DNA from: Silene conica
Taxonomy: Eukaryota > Streptophyta > Magnoliopsida > Caryophyllales > Caryophyllaceae
Direction of reading: 5' to 3'
NCBI GenBank assembly: GCA_029255685.2
Contig: CM055312.2
Location: forward strand, 29,296,203-29,360,202
DNA length: 64,000 bases
Shown here piece by piece: positions 34,676-45,425 of the stretch (within the stretch, counting starts at the first letter, position 1; every line of letters begins with the position of its first letter). Under the pieces are notes generated by a model. It saw only the letters and a program-made list of their open reading frames with translations, made no database searches and was not told the DNA's origin. Both the position numbers and the translations under genes were made by a program.

Positions 34676-35679
34676 TGTTGGGGCTGGTGTCCTTGACAAT
34701 TAGTACAATGACTTACTAAATCTCTTTAAGGATCACAAGGGCATACTTCAGTATTATTATCAGTTGATCCACGTTTATCAATAACGGTTAGCTTGCTAGA
34801 TAAGTTTGACGTTATTGTCATACGGATAGCGGTGATCAACTGGTCCCTATACGTCAAACCTATAGGACACGTTTGAGAGATGTGAACGTATGAAAATACA
34901 GTCACATTTATGACGAATACGACTAAACAGTTAGTCAGAGGTATTGACTATTAAATTAGTCAATAAGATGTTGAGATTATTATTTAATACGGATTAAACA
35001 ATTTTAGCTTACACGGATTACATGATTAATTCATAAATTAAATATAAACGGTTATATTTAATTAAACATTTTATTCGTGTATTAATATAAACAGTTATAT
35101 TAATTTGGGTAATTATACAATATCGTAATTTTATCAGACCATTATTAATACATCGACTGCATTAATATCTGATAACACGTGTACGATTTATAAATAAAAC
35201 CCGCGAATAATATTTTGCTAATCGGGTCGAATCACGCAAAGGAATAAGGTAAGAGTGGGAAAAGCCCACTCTCACCTCAACCTGTTCGGCCGACCCACCA
35301 GTACTACATAAGGAGAGTCCTTCTCCTTTTGTCAGACACTGGTAATTGATTTTTCACAGTTACTGGTTAATTCATAATCTCAAGAATTACGGTTTTGAGA
35401 ACATTCTTTTCCCAAAACTCAGATCTCACATCTAAAACCTCACAAAAGCTCTTCCCATATTGCAAGGCAATTGGAGAGTATTTCTAGCACACTCAATCAA
35501 GTCTTGGGTGCAAGTTTTAGGAGGGAATTTACATTAATTCCTGTTCTTAGGCCTATTCAAGCAAGGACCCAAGGTTGTATTCTTTTTCATGTTTTTAATT
35601 ATCTTATGACTATATTCACAACTGTAAAATTCGTTATAATCCTTCAAGTTTAGGGCGAATACATGCTATATTCCCCACA
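34676..35679 (+). repeat. Shared LTR: 3' LTR of A and 5' LTR of C
   Basis: TGTTGGGGCTGG ... CCCCACA, 1004 bp. It is preceded by the polypurine tract of A and followed by the primer site of C, so one LTR serves both. Nested inverted repeat: outer arms CAGTTGATC/GATCAACTG (34761-34769, 34834-34842), inner arms CAATAACG/CGTTATTG (34779-34786, 34810-34817). Confidence 0.92.
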
Positions 35680-35681
35680 AG

Positions 35682-35694
35682 TGGTATCAGAGCC
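35682..35694 (+). other. Primer-binding site of element C
   Basis: TGGTATCAGAGCC, an exact initiator-Met tRNA complement, two bases after the LTR. Confidence 0.93.
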
Positions 35695-37553
35695 AAGGCC
35701 ACGAAATTTTACTTTTGTGTTTTTCATAAGTTTTAATTTAAAATTTTCGAAAATTGTTTGCTGTCGGCGTGTGGGTCGGTCGACCCATTATTGTGGTCGG
35801 TCGACCTCTGCCCGCGTAGGCTTTCTGTTTTTCGGCAGTTTCTCTTTTGTATAATCGATCTTGTTTTCGATTCCTGTTTACATATTGTTAATTAATCGAT
35901 ATTCTTGACAATATGTGAACCCTTGTTGCTGTTTTATTTTGATTTACGCGTTTTGAATCAAAGTTTAAAACTTGTTTTGATTAAAAGTGCAGCAATTTCG
36001 CGTTTTCAGAAACTCGACTTCGTGTTTTGTGGTCGGTCGACCCGTTTATTGGGTCGGTCGACCACTCTGCAGTTACAGGAAATATTTTTTTTTCTGTCAG
36101 GAGGTCGGTCGACCTGTTTAATGGGTCGGTCAACCATTCTGCAGTTACAGGAATTTTTTTTTATGTCAGGAGGTCGGTCGACCCCATGTTGAGGTCGGTC
36201 GACCACTTCCCTGTAACAGTCGTGTTTTATTTTTCCGAAAATAACTTGTTTTTATTTTCCCTTGGCTAAAAGTAATATGCTGTATACGGAAATAGTATAT
36301 TATTTTTGTGAAACGGTTCACTCTCGTTTGATACATATTATTTTAAAACGGTTTAAGATAATGGATTATAAACTTGTTAAAATTAAAGTGGTTAAAACGG
36401 TATAATCACATAATTTTAATCCCGTAAAGGTGGTTTGGTAAAATTTGTTAATCATAATAATAGTATTATGTCATGAATGAATTTTAATTTTTAGTTGATG
36501 CATTTTATTTATCGTCTTGTGAATGCCTTGAATGCTTTCAATAACGTATTTAATTTTTGCAAACGGTTGTAACTTAGTGTGGCCTTAGAAGATTGTGTCA
36601 CCGTAATGATGGGACACAGTCTTGTTTGTAATTTTGAGATCTTGAATCTCCGTTTTGGGTTTTTGCCATGTAATTACTTTTGTATTTAAATTAGAATGTA
36701 AATAGGGTTATATTTGTAATTTAAATTAGTAATTTTGTGAAGACCAAAGACGGAGACCGGATGCTCACTCCCGCTGCAAGGACCAAGATGGAACATCAAG
36801 ACAAGCTTCTAGGGTCCAACGGTGGATTCCAAAGTTGTTTTTATGTTTATTTTGGTAGGATAGGCCACACTAGGACTTTTATTTACGTTTATCGCATTTA
36901 TTTTATGCTTTCATCGATAATAGCTTGCATCATATTCCGCCTAAAAGCAAACCACCTATAACATGCCTGAAAACTGACTCATGTAGAGGTTACGCGTTAG
37001 TTTTCTGTGACAATACAGATGTCACATGTCAATTGCAAAGCCATCACTTTATTTCATTTATTCACGCATATGCTAGATATTAGTTCACTTAAAATGGATA
37101 AATAAAAGTTGATGGGGTCTTCCTCGTATAACCAAAAACTGAGAATAGTCTTTATAAATCAGACTCCCATGAATCCCTTCTTCGTCGGTAGGCATAATAT
37201 GACCCCTTCTACGTTGGGTAAGTGGGAACAGATGATTTATTTTATCTCTACATCATGGTCACTCGATACTATCTAGCGACTGAGATGGACTAATAGATAG
37301 GATTTACGGAAATCTATCGACCAAGAGTTCCAACGGTGGAATTAGCCAAGTTGTGGGCTTATCAATATACGGGAATTGAGTCTTGGGATCGTTTATATAA
37401 TTCTTGAGGGAGATCAATTATATAAATGCATGAGTCTACGAGTTTAAATACATTTTAATATAGACTTAAATCACAACAATGAGTTGCTTATATGGTTTTG
37501 TTTTATCTTCTTTTTCAGTGTAGAACACGTTCAATTAAACTGCTGTATAACTA
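35695..37553 (+). other. Leader of element C
   Basis: 1.9 kb, non-coding, parallel to the leader of A but with a GGTCGGTCGACC array where A has CTCGATCGAG. The end, 37501-37518, is a pyrimidine tract with TTCTTTTTCAG, a good splice acceptor, 35 bases before the gag ATG. Confidence 0.8.
35774..36204 (+). repeat. Paired GGTCGGTCGACC array in leader C
   Basis: Sites start at 35774/35795, 36031/36052, 36103/36124 and 36172/36193; every pair is 21 bp apart with a 9-base spacer, and the last three pairs recur every 69-72 bp with CTGCAGTTACAGGAA between them. Flanks extend the symmetry differently in different copies (TGGGTCG..CGACCCA at the first, AGGTCG..CGACCT at 36102). The site at 36124 is mutated (GGTCGGTCAACC). 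Confidence 0.93.
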
Positions 37554-39164
37554 ATGGCTGGTGAAGACCCAATGCCAAGTGCCAAGCTAGCACGTGAATC
37601 CTGGCTAAAAGCCTTCATGGACTCCATGAATCAGTCTACTAGACTGAGGCATGATGGGTCAAACTTCTCAGACTGGGAGGCAGCACTACGGAATGCTGCC
37701 ATTGCTGACGGAAAGCTTAAGTACTTAACTGAGCCAATTCCGGCACACCCAGGAACTGGAGCTACAGCTAACGAAGTTCGCGCTCATAGCGACTTCGTCA
37801 TGGAAGCGGGTGCGATAAAGAACGTACTCATCTATGCAATGGAATCCAATTTGCAAAGATGCTTCATAACCCATGGTGCAAACAAGATTTTCACCACGCT
37901 CACTAACGAATTCTCAAAAGCTCCGAGAATCGTTTCTTTTGAGCATACATGTCGCTTCTTTGAGGCGAAACTCCAGAAGCGCCAAGCGGTTAGCCCACAC
38001 ATTCTCAACATGATTGAGAATATCGAGAAACTGGAGGCCCTAAACTGCAAGATCAGTGAGAACATAATCTTTGATCGAATGCTTCATTCGCTTCATGATG
38101 GGTTCGCCCTCTTTAGGGCCAACTATTACATGAACGACATGAAGAAGACTCCTCATGAGCTCCACTCCCTTCTCGTACAGACCGTGAAGGATCTGAAATT
38201 AAGTGGGAGCGTGAAGCAGGATGTTCTCATGATCTCCAGCAAGGGTAAGGGTAAGGGAAAAGCTAAAGCTCAGGGCGACCTAACAGTAAGTAAGCCCAAG
38301 TTTAAGAAGTCAGGATTTACTAAGAGTGGGCCAGGTGAGTCGAGCAACGCACAAGGCAAAACAAAGAGCAAGGATACTAGCATGGAATGTCACCATTACC
38401 ACAAGACTGGGCATTGGAGGCTCTCATGCCCCGTGTATCGTGAGGACATTAAGGCAGGCCGCGTTACTCCTGTTGGTATGTCTTCTTCTTCTTTTATTCA
38501 CATGATTGAGATTAACCATGCAAGTTACGGAACTTGGGTACTAGATACTGGTTGTGGTTCTCATCTATGTAATCATGTGCAGGGCCTCCGAAACCAAGAA
38601 CCCCTCATCAAGGGTGAGGTTGACCTGCGTGTCGGGAATGGAGCACGTGTTGCTGCAGTCTCGAGGGGAACATACGTGATCCAGCTTCCAAGTGGATTCG
38701 AGTTATCTTTATATAACTGTTATTATGTTCCTTGTTTATCCAAAAACATTATTTCAGTTTCTGCACTCGACAAACTTGGTTTTTCATTTGTAATAGAAAA
38801 TAACAGTTGTATTTTCTCATTACACAATATGATTTATGGCAAGGCAGTTTCCATGAATGGAATTTATGTTTTAGATCAAACCACCGAAATATTACATGTG
38901 AATAACAAGAGATTAAAGGTAGGTGACAAAGATCAAACTTATCTATGGCATTGTCGTATGGGACACATAAATGAGAAACGCGTAAAACAACTCATACAGA
39001 ATGGAGCTATCTCGGCCTTTGATTTCGAATCATATGGCACGTGTGAATCATGTCTCATCGGTAAGATGACTCGTATTTCCTTCAAAGGTGTTGGAATGCG
39101 CGCTGCCGACCTATTAGGACTCATACATACGGACGTATGTGGCCCTATGTCGATCAACGCATGA
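37554..39164 (+). CDS. Gag-protease-integrase N-part of copia element C
   Basis: A 536-codon open frame. Order: plant copia gag (1-225, GSNFSDWEA at 35-43), Lys/Gly-rich linker, zinc knuckle at 279-292 in which the second Cys is Tyr (C279, Y282, H287, C292), retropepsin with active site DTGCGS (331-336), GAG-pre-integrase zinc region (WHCRMGH ... CESCLIGK) and the first integrase block HTDVCGP. It stops at a TGA near 39162, in the integrase core. A typical plant copia polyprotein would continue for about 800 residues. The ATG follows the acceptor-like tract. The altered knuckle and the stop make it non-autonomous. Confidence 0.9.
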   Translation: MAGEDPMPSAKLARESWLKAFMDSMNQSTRLRHDGSNFSDWEAALRNAAIADGKLKYLTEPIPAHPGTGATANEVRAHSDFVMEAGAIKNVLIYAMESNLQRCFITHGANKIFTTLTNEFSKAPRIVSFEHTCRFFEAKLQKRQAVSPHILNMIENIEKLEALNCKISENIIFDRMLHSLHDGFALFRANYYMNDMKKTPHELHSLLVQTVKDLKLSGSVKQDVLMISSKGKGKGKAKAQGDLTVSKPKFKKSGFTKSGPGESSNAQGKTKSKDTSMECHHYHKTGHWRLSCPVYREDIKAGRVTPVGMSSSSFIHMIEINHASYGTWVLDTGCGSHLCNHVQGLRNQEPLIKGEVDLRVGNGARVAAVSRGTYVIQLPSGFELSLYNCYYVPCLSKNIISVSALDKLGFSFVIENNSCIFSLHNMIYGKAVSMNGIYVLDQTTEILHVNNKRLKVGDKDQTYLWHCRMGHINEKRVKQLIQNGAISAFDFESYGTCESCLIGKMTRISFKGVGMRAADLLGLIHTDVCGPMSINA

Positions 39165-40628
39165 GAAGGCTATAGGTATTTCATCACTTTCACGGATGAT
39201 TTGAGTAGATATGGCTATGTCTACTTGATGAAACATAAAAGTGAATCCTTTGAAAAGTTCAAAGAATACCAGAATCGGGTACAGAACCAACTGGGAAGAT
39301 AGATTAAAGCACTACGTTCTGATCGTGGTGGTGAGTATCTTTCACACGAGTTTGATCAACCCCTTAAAGACTGTGGTATCGTTCTGCAGTTAACTCCACC
39401 TGGAACACCACAATTAAATGGTGTGTCCGAACGGAGAAATCGAACTCTACTTGATATGGTTCGATCCATGATGAGTCACACCGTTGTGCCTGATTCATTG
39501 TGGGGCTATGCTCTTTTGTCGGCCGCTCTAATACTTAACCGAAGTCCGTCTAAAGCTGTTGACAAAACTCCATACGAATTATGGAAGGGAACGGTCCCTA
39601 ACTTGTCCTTTATTCGGGTTTGGGGCTGCGAGGCTTATGTCAAGTGGAGACACGAGGATAAGCTCGGCCCGCGATCGGTCAAGACATACTTTATAGGCTA
39701 TCCAAAGGGAACTTTTGGTCATTACTTCTACTCACCAACCGAACAACGTGTTTTTGTTGCGGCTAGTGCGACGTTCTTAGAGAAAGAATTTCTCGAGAAC
39801 AAGTCGAGTAATAGAACCTTCGATTTATCGGAGGTTCAAGTACCAACTACCGAGCAACCATTGGAGGAAACAGTTCCTTCAACCGAGGGTGCGGTAGATA
39901 TTCATGAGGAACCTAGGAGGTCGGGAAGAGTCTCTATTCCTCCGGACAGATACATTGGTATGGTCGAGGAACATGATATAGATGACGTCTTACTCCTAGA
40001 GGGTAATGAACCCACAACCTATAAAGGTGCCATGACCAGTTCTGACTCAAAGCTATGGCTAGAAGCCATGCAATCCGAGATGGACTCCATGTATGAGAAC
40101 AACGTGTGGGATCTTGTGGACCTACCTGGAAAGGTACGTCCCCTTCAATGCAAATCGCTTTACAAAATAAAGCATGCCGTGGAAGGTAAACAAGATATCC
40201 ATAAGGCAAGACTAGTTGCTAAAGGTTTCACCCAAGTGCCAGGCTTGCACTACGATGAGATCTTTGCACCCGTAGTCATGCTGCGTTCCATTCGGATTAT
40301 CTTAGCGATCGCCGCATTTCACGATTATGAAATCTGGCAAATGGACGTTAAAACCGCCTTCTTAAACGGTTATTTGGAGGAAGAGTTGTACATGGTACAA
40401 CCCGAGGGTTTTATTGATGCAGAACATCCTAAGAAGATTTGCAAGCTTAAGCGTTCCATTTATGGACTTAAGCAAGCATCACGGAGTTGGAATCGTCGCT
40501 TCGACCAAGTGATAAAAGAGTGGGTTCATTCGATCAGTCGAGGAACCATGTCTTTATATCAAGTCGAGTGGGAGCAAGATTGTATTCCTAGTACTGTATG
40601 TCGACGACATACTCTTGATTGGGAATGA
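39165..40628 (+). pseudogene. Integrase core and RT N-part of element C
   Basis: Continues the polyprotein frame after the TGA: FTDDLSRYGY, a second stop near 39301 just before IKALRSDRGGEY, then LNGVSERRNRTLLDMVRS (integrase Glu), and on to the RT (from about 39995) with MDVKTAFLNGYLEEE and YGLKQASRSWN. A frameshift near 40525 scrambles the last 35 codons; the YVDDILL catalytic block is encoded at about 40590-40620 in another frame. From 39423 the frame has its own Met, but this is inside the integrase and unlikely to be a real start. Confidence 0.9.
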
Positions 40629-41583
40629 CATACCTCTCCTTTCTTCGGTTAAAGCATGGTGGAAAAACCATTTCCAGATGAAAGATCTGGGAGAGGCACA
40701 AAGAATTTTGGGCATCCATATCTACAGGGATAGATCACGACGGATGTTGTCTCTCAGTTAGGAGTCTTATATAGATAAGATCCTAGAGAGATTCAGCATG
40801 ACGAACTCTAAGAAAGGGTTCCTTACTATGACTACTGGGCTTCACTTGAGCAAGACTCAAGAAGCTAAGACATTGGAAGAGAAAGAGCGCATGAGTCGGA
40901 TTCCTTATGCTTCGGCTATAGGATCGATCATGTATGCCATGATATGCATACGTCCAGACGTTGCATATGCATTGAGTATGACAAGTCGATTTCAAGCTCA
41001 TCCAGGTGAACAACACTGGATGGCCGTTAAAAACATTCTTAAGTACCTACGGAGGACTAAAGATTGCGAATTGTCTTACGGAGGCGACTTGACGCTCTGC
41101 GCCACGGGTTACGCAGATGCTAGCTTCCAAACGGATCGAGACGACTCGAAATCTCAGTCTGGATTCGTTTTTACTCTTAATGGCGCTGCTGTCACCTGGA
41201 AAAGTTCTAAACAGAGCGTTACAGCAGATTCTACGACTGAGTCCGAGTACTATGCCGCCTCGGAAGCAGCTAAGGAAGCAATATGGATGCGTCAATTCTT
41301 ACAAGGACTCTCAGTAGTGCCTAGTTCGAATGACCCAATCACCGTTTATTGTGACAATAAAGGTGCCATCTTCCAAGCTAAGGAGCATAAGTCTAGCAAC
41401 AAGGCTAGACATGTACAACGGAAAGCTCATCTAATCAGAGATTACGTGGAGCAAAAGGAGATTTTCATTGATAAGATCGCTACGGATGACAACATAGCTG
41501 ATCCTCTCACAAAAGCATTACCACGTGATAAGCATGAAGGGCACATTCATTCCATGGGAATTAGATGTGTTCCTAAGTTGTAG
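40629..41583 (+). pseudogene. RT C-part and RNase H of element C
   Basis: After the frameshift the polyprotein continues (FQMKDLGEAQRILGI) with a stop near 40758, then an open 261-codon stretch from 40798: end of RT (SIMYAMICIRPDVAYALS) and RNase H with GYADASFQTD, TESEYYA and VYCDN. It ends in the usual copia tail (NIADPLTKALPRDKH ... MGI) at 41583. Confidence 0.9.
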
Positions 41584-42447
41584 TACTCTTTTATGAATTC
41601 ATGCAATAATTCATTTTCTCGTGTACTCTATTCAACCTCGTTGTTATGATATATAATGTTTTGTTTTTCATGTGGAATTGTACGCCAATTTTGAACACCA
41701 CAAAGTAAACCGAATAACATTACATTGTTTTAGTCCTTGATTACCCACTTGAGCTGATATCTCAGGTAATCATTTTGTGACGTTGGTTGATGGTGGGTTC
41801 AACGAGCCATAAGTCAAACGGATGACTGACCAATCACAAAGGCGAGTTATACGGATATCTCGTAGGACACCCCGTGACAACGTTATGGAGTCCTAAATGT
41901 TTTATAACATTGGGTGCCAGGTCGTGGATAGGACCTCCATAGTGTTCCTTAGAGTCGAGTCTTTTGACTTTCAACTGTCTCTTGAGATTAAGGCAGATTT
42001 TGGGTAACTTTGGTTTCTTTCCCACGGTCATCGTAAAAGGGGCCAAGAGGATTTTTTTCTGGGTTATTTCATGCTGCGCGAACATCGGCAGGATTCGAGT
42101 TGAGAGAAATATCCAAACCCTTATCAGGATTTTATCATTTCTCAGGGCCACTCGAGGAGTAGTAACTGAAATGCATGGTCATGCTCGAATACAGATTCCT
42201 TTTATCAGTCAAGTTACTCTCTAGTCGGGGAAACCACTCTTGATACAGATCGCTTGTGAGATACGACCTTTGCGAATGCGGATTTGCAAATTGTCTTACA
42301 TTGAGTGGGAGAAATTTTAAAAGGATATGAGAATCGGTTATCGCACCTACACTTGTACGGACAAGTGGGAGTTTGTTGGAGCTTGTGTCCTCCACATGTA
42401 GTGTGATAACGTCATTGCACATACCCTTGTACGGACAAGTGGGAGAT
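41584..42447 (+). other. 3' UTR and polypurine tract of element C
   Basis: No gene. 41750-42000 shares short blocks with the 3' UTRs of B and D (for example GGTCGTGG). A 12-bp palindrome has decayed to GCATGGTCATGC near 42172. A PPT hairpin CACTTGT-ACGG-ACAAGTG lies at 42350-42367, followed by a 50-bp LTR-start-like vestige (42374-42420) and a second purine tract before the LTR. Confidence 0.8.
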
Positions 42448-43462
42448 TGTTGGGGCTGGTGTCCTTGACAATTAGTACAATGACTTACTAAATCTTTTTA
42501 AGGATCACAAGGGCATACTTCAGTATTATTATCAGTTGATCCACGTTTATCAATAACGGTTAGCTTGCTAGATAAGTTTGACGTTATTGTCATATGAATG
42601 GCGGTGATCAACTGGTCCCTATACGTCACACCTATAGGACACGTTTGAGAGATGTGAACGTATGAAAATACAGTCACATTTATGCCGAATACGACTAAAC
42701 AGTTAGTCATAGGTATTGACTATTAAATTAGTCAATAAGATGTTGAGATTATTATTTAATACGGATTAAATAATTTTAGCTAACACGGATTACATGATTA
42801 ATTCGTAAATTAAATATAAACGGTTATATTTAATTAAATATTGTATTCGCGTATTAATATAAACAATTATATTAATTTGGGTAATTATACAATATCGTAA
42901 TTTTATCAGACCATTATTAATACATCGACTGCATTAATATCTGATAACACGTGTACGATTTATAGATAAAACCCGCGAATAATATTTAGCTAATCGGGTC
43001 GAATCACGCAAAGGAATAAGGTAAGAGTGGGAAAAGCCCACTCTCACCTCAACCCGTTCGGCCAACCCACCAGTACTACATAAGGAGAGTCCTTCGCCTT
43101 TTGTCAGACACTGGTAATTGATTTTTCACAGTTACTGGTTAATTCATAATCTCAAGAATTAGGGTTTTGAGAACATTCTTTTCCCAAAACTCAGATTTCA
43201 CATCTAAAACCTCACAAAAGCTCTCCCCATATTGCAAGGCAATTGGAGAGTATTTCTAGCACACGCGGCATCATCTCAATCATGTCTTGGGTGCAAGTTA
43301 TAGGAGGGAATTTACATTAATTCCTGTTCTTAGGCCTATTCAAGCAAGGACCCAAGGTTGTATTCTTTTTCATGTTTTTAATTATCTTATCACTATATTC
43401 ACAACTGCAAAATTCGTTATAATCCTTCAAGTTTAGGGCGAATACATGCTATATTCCCCACA
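42448..43462 (+). repeat. 3' LTR of element C
   Basis: TGTTGGGGCTGG ... CCCCACA, 1015 bp, clearly similar to 34676-35679 with scattered substitutions. Nested inverted repeat at 42533-42614. Confidence 0.93.
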
Positions 43463-43501
43463 TTTTTTCCTTCATTTCCGTTTTGTAGTTACTTAATCGC
43501 A

Positions 43502-44083
43502 ATGGATTCATTCAACCCTATCACTATTGATTCTTGTCACAATGTTTTTGACGATGTATGCAACCAAAACAACATTGATACTACTAGGGAAGTTCATTTC
43601 GGAACGGGTCCGGATGGCAATGTTAACTTTATTACTTCTCTCCCACCTCCCAAAGGCCCACTTCTTGACACGGCATATATTGATGAGCTAAACGAAGAAT
43701 TGGATGCCTTATACTTGAAAGAAAGAGCTTATGATGAAGCTAGTGGGAGTTCTAACAAGAAGAGTCTTGCAAAGATAAAGAAGAAGAAAAGAAAGTTACA
43801 AAAGGGGCGATGCCACTATTGTAGTGTCATGGGCCATTGGAAGAGGAATTGTTCTAAGTATTTACGACACATTCAAGAAGGTCTTGTAATCCCGTTAGGT
43901 AATTCCAAATCCGAAATTTTTGTTATTGACATTAATTTTACATCCAACACAACATGGGTATTGGATACTGGTTGTGGTTCTCACCTTTGTAATCGTTTGC
44001 AGGGTTTAAGAGAAGTGGAGAAAATAGACAAGGGTGATATGGATCTCCGACTAGGAAATGGAGCTCGGGTAGCGACCACTTGA
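43502..44083 (+). CDS. Short Gag-like and protease part of element D, no capsid
   Basis: A 193-codon open frame. The first 85 residues resemble neither the gag of B or C nor any capsid I recognise. A Lys-rich patch precedes a canonical CCHC knuckle (C104, C107, H112, C117) and a retropepsin with DTGCGS (155-160), which has the same active site as C. The frame stops at a TGA after NGARVATT, where the aligned frame of C continues. The ATG lies 13 bases after an acceptor-like TTTTGTAG. D may have lost its capsid by deletion, or the capsid-coding exon may lie upstream and be spliced on; the window cannot decide. Confidence 0.8.
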   Translation: MDSFNPITIDSCHNVFDDVCNQNNIDTTREVHFGTGPDGNVNFITSLPPPKGPLLDTAYIDELNEELDALYLKERAYDEASGSSNKKSLAKIKKKKRKLQKGRCHYCSVMGHWKRNCSKYLRHIQEGLVIPLGNSKSEIFVIDINFTSNTTWVLDTGCGSHLCNRLQGLREVEKIDKGDMDLRLGNGARVATT

Positions 44084-45425
44084 AAAGGAACTTGCACTCT
44101 TGCCTTATCAAGTGGATACGAGTTACATTTAAATAATTGTTATTTTGTACCGTCTCTTTCCAAAAACATTATTTCTGTTGTAATGTTAGACATTGAAGGA
44201 TATAGTTTTTCCATTAAAGACAATTGTTGTGTAATTTCTAAAAATGACATGGTTGTTGGCCATGCTACATCAATTAATGGAATCTATGTTTTGGAAATTT
44301 TGGACTCGTCTAAAGATGTCTATAACATACAAAATAAAACGATAAAGACAAATGACCCAAATGAATCGTATATTTGGCATTGTCGACTTGGTCTATAAAT
44401 GAGAATCGCATCAAAAGATTGGTAAAGACCAATATAATTAAACCATTCGAATATGAATCCTATGGTACATGCGAAGCTTGTCTTCTAGGAAAGATGACTC
44501 ATAATCCCTTTAGTGGTAAAGGGACACGAGCTAGTGAATTATTACGGCTCATACATACGGATGTATGTGGACCACTAACAATCACCGCTAAGGGCAATTA
44601 TGACTATTTCATTACCTTCACCGATGATTTAAGTAGATATGGGTATATCTACTTAATGAAATATAAGAGTGAAGCCTTCATGAAATTTAAAGAATTTCAA
44701 AATGAAGTGGAAAACCAACTCGACATAAAGATTAAAGCACTACGATCCGATCGTGGTGGTGAATATCTTAGTAACGAATTTGATTCACATCTAAAAGAAT
44801 GTGGCATTGTGTCACAACTTTCACCTCCGGGAACGCCACAACTTAATGGTGTGGCAGAGAGGAGGAATCGAACCTTATTGGATATGGTTCGATCGATGAT
44901 GAGCCAAACAGACTTACCTGATTCATTTTGGGGATTTGCGATCCTCACCGCCATCAAATCGTTGAAAAATAGTCCAACGAAAGCGACCGATAAGACTCCA
45001 TATGAGATGTGGAAGGGAAAGGTTCCTAACTTATCCTATATGAAAATATGGGGATGTGAGGCTTATGTCAGGGTAAAGACCGATGACAAACTCGGTCCAC
45101 GATCCGAAAAATGCATTTTTGTTGGTTATCCAACCACCTCACGTGGCTACCACTTTTACAAACCTCATGAAAACAAAGTGTTTGTGTCTTCTGAGGCTAT
45201 CATTTTAGAAAAGGAGTTTATTTCTAAAGACAGAGTGGGAGAAATTTTGAACGTAATGAAGTTCGAGAAGTTCAAGAGCCACAAACTGAAGCTGAGACAG
45301 ACGAAGATGTTCCTTCTTCTTCTACTTCGGTACCTATTCAACCCAGGAGGTCGAGTAGGGTTCCACATCAACCTGATAGGTATGTTTGACTAATTGAGGA
45401 AGATGGTAGCCTGGACGTATTACTT
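44084..45425 (+). pseudogene. GAG-pre-integrase and integrase of element D
   Basis: After the TGA the frame continues (YELHLNNCYFVPSLSKNIIS) to a 1-base shift near 44394 (WHCRLG then L*). The second open stretch (44374-45393) carries INENRIKRL, CEACLLGK, the integrase core with HTDVCGPL, SDRGGEYL and NGVAERRNRTL. A second shift lies near 45235, after which the Pro/Ser-rich linker to RT is read in another frame with one stop near 45390. All catalytic residues of the DDE core can be seen. Confidence 0.9.

Larger units (their letters stand above)
34676..43462 (+). mobile_element. Element C: copia retrotransposon in tandem with A
   Basis: LTRs at both ends, primer site, leader, gag-pol with breaks, 3' UTR and polypurine tract, all in plus orientation. 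The bases outside the two LTRs (GAGAT before, TTTTT after) are not a target duplication; the outer left end of the composite lies beyond the window. The layout LTR-A-LTR-C-LTR fits unequal recombination or insertion of one copy into another's LTR. Confidence 0.9.

Noticed and set aside
41834..42422. ORFs on the minus strand in the 3' UTR of C
   Set aside because: They overlap untranslated sequence conserved with A and run through PPT and UTR signals; no domain.
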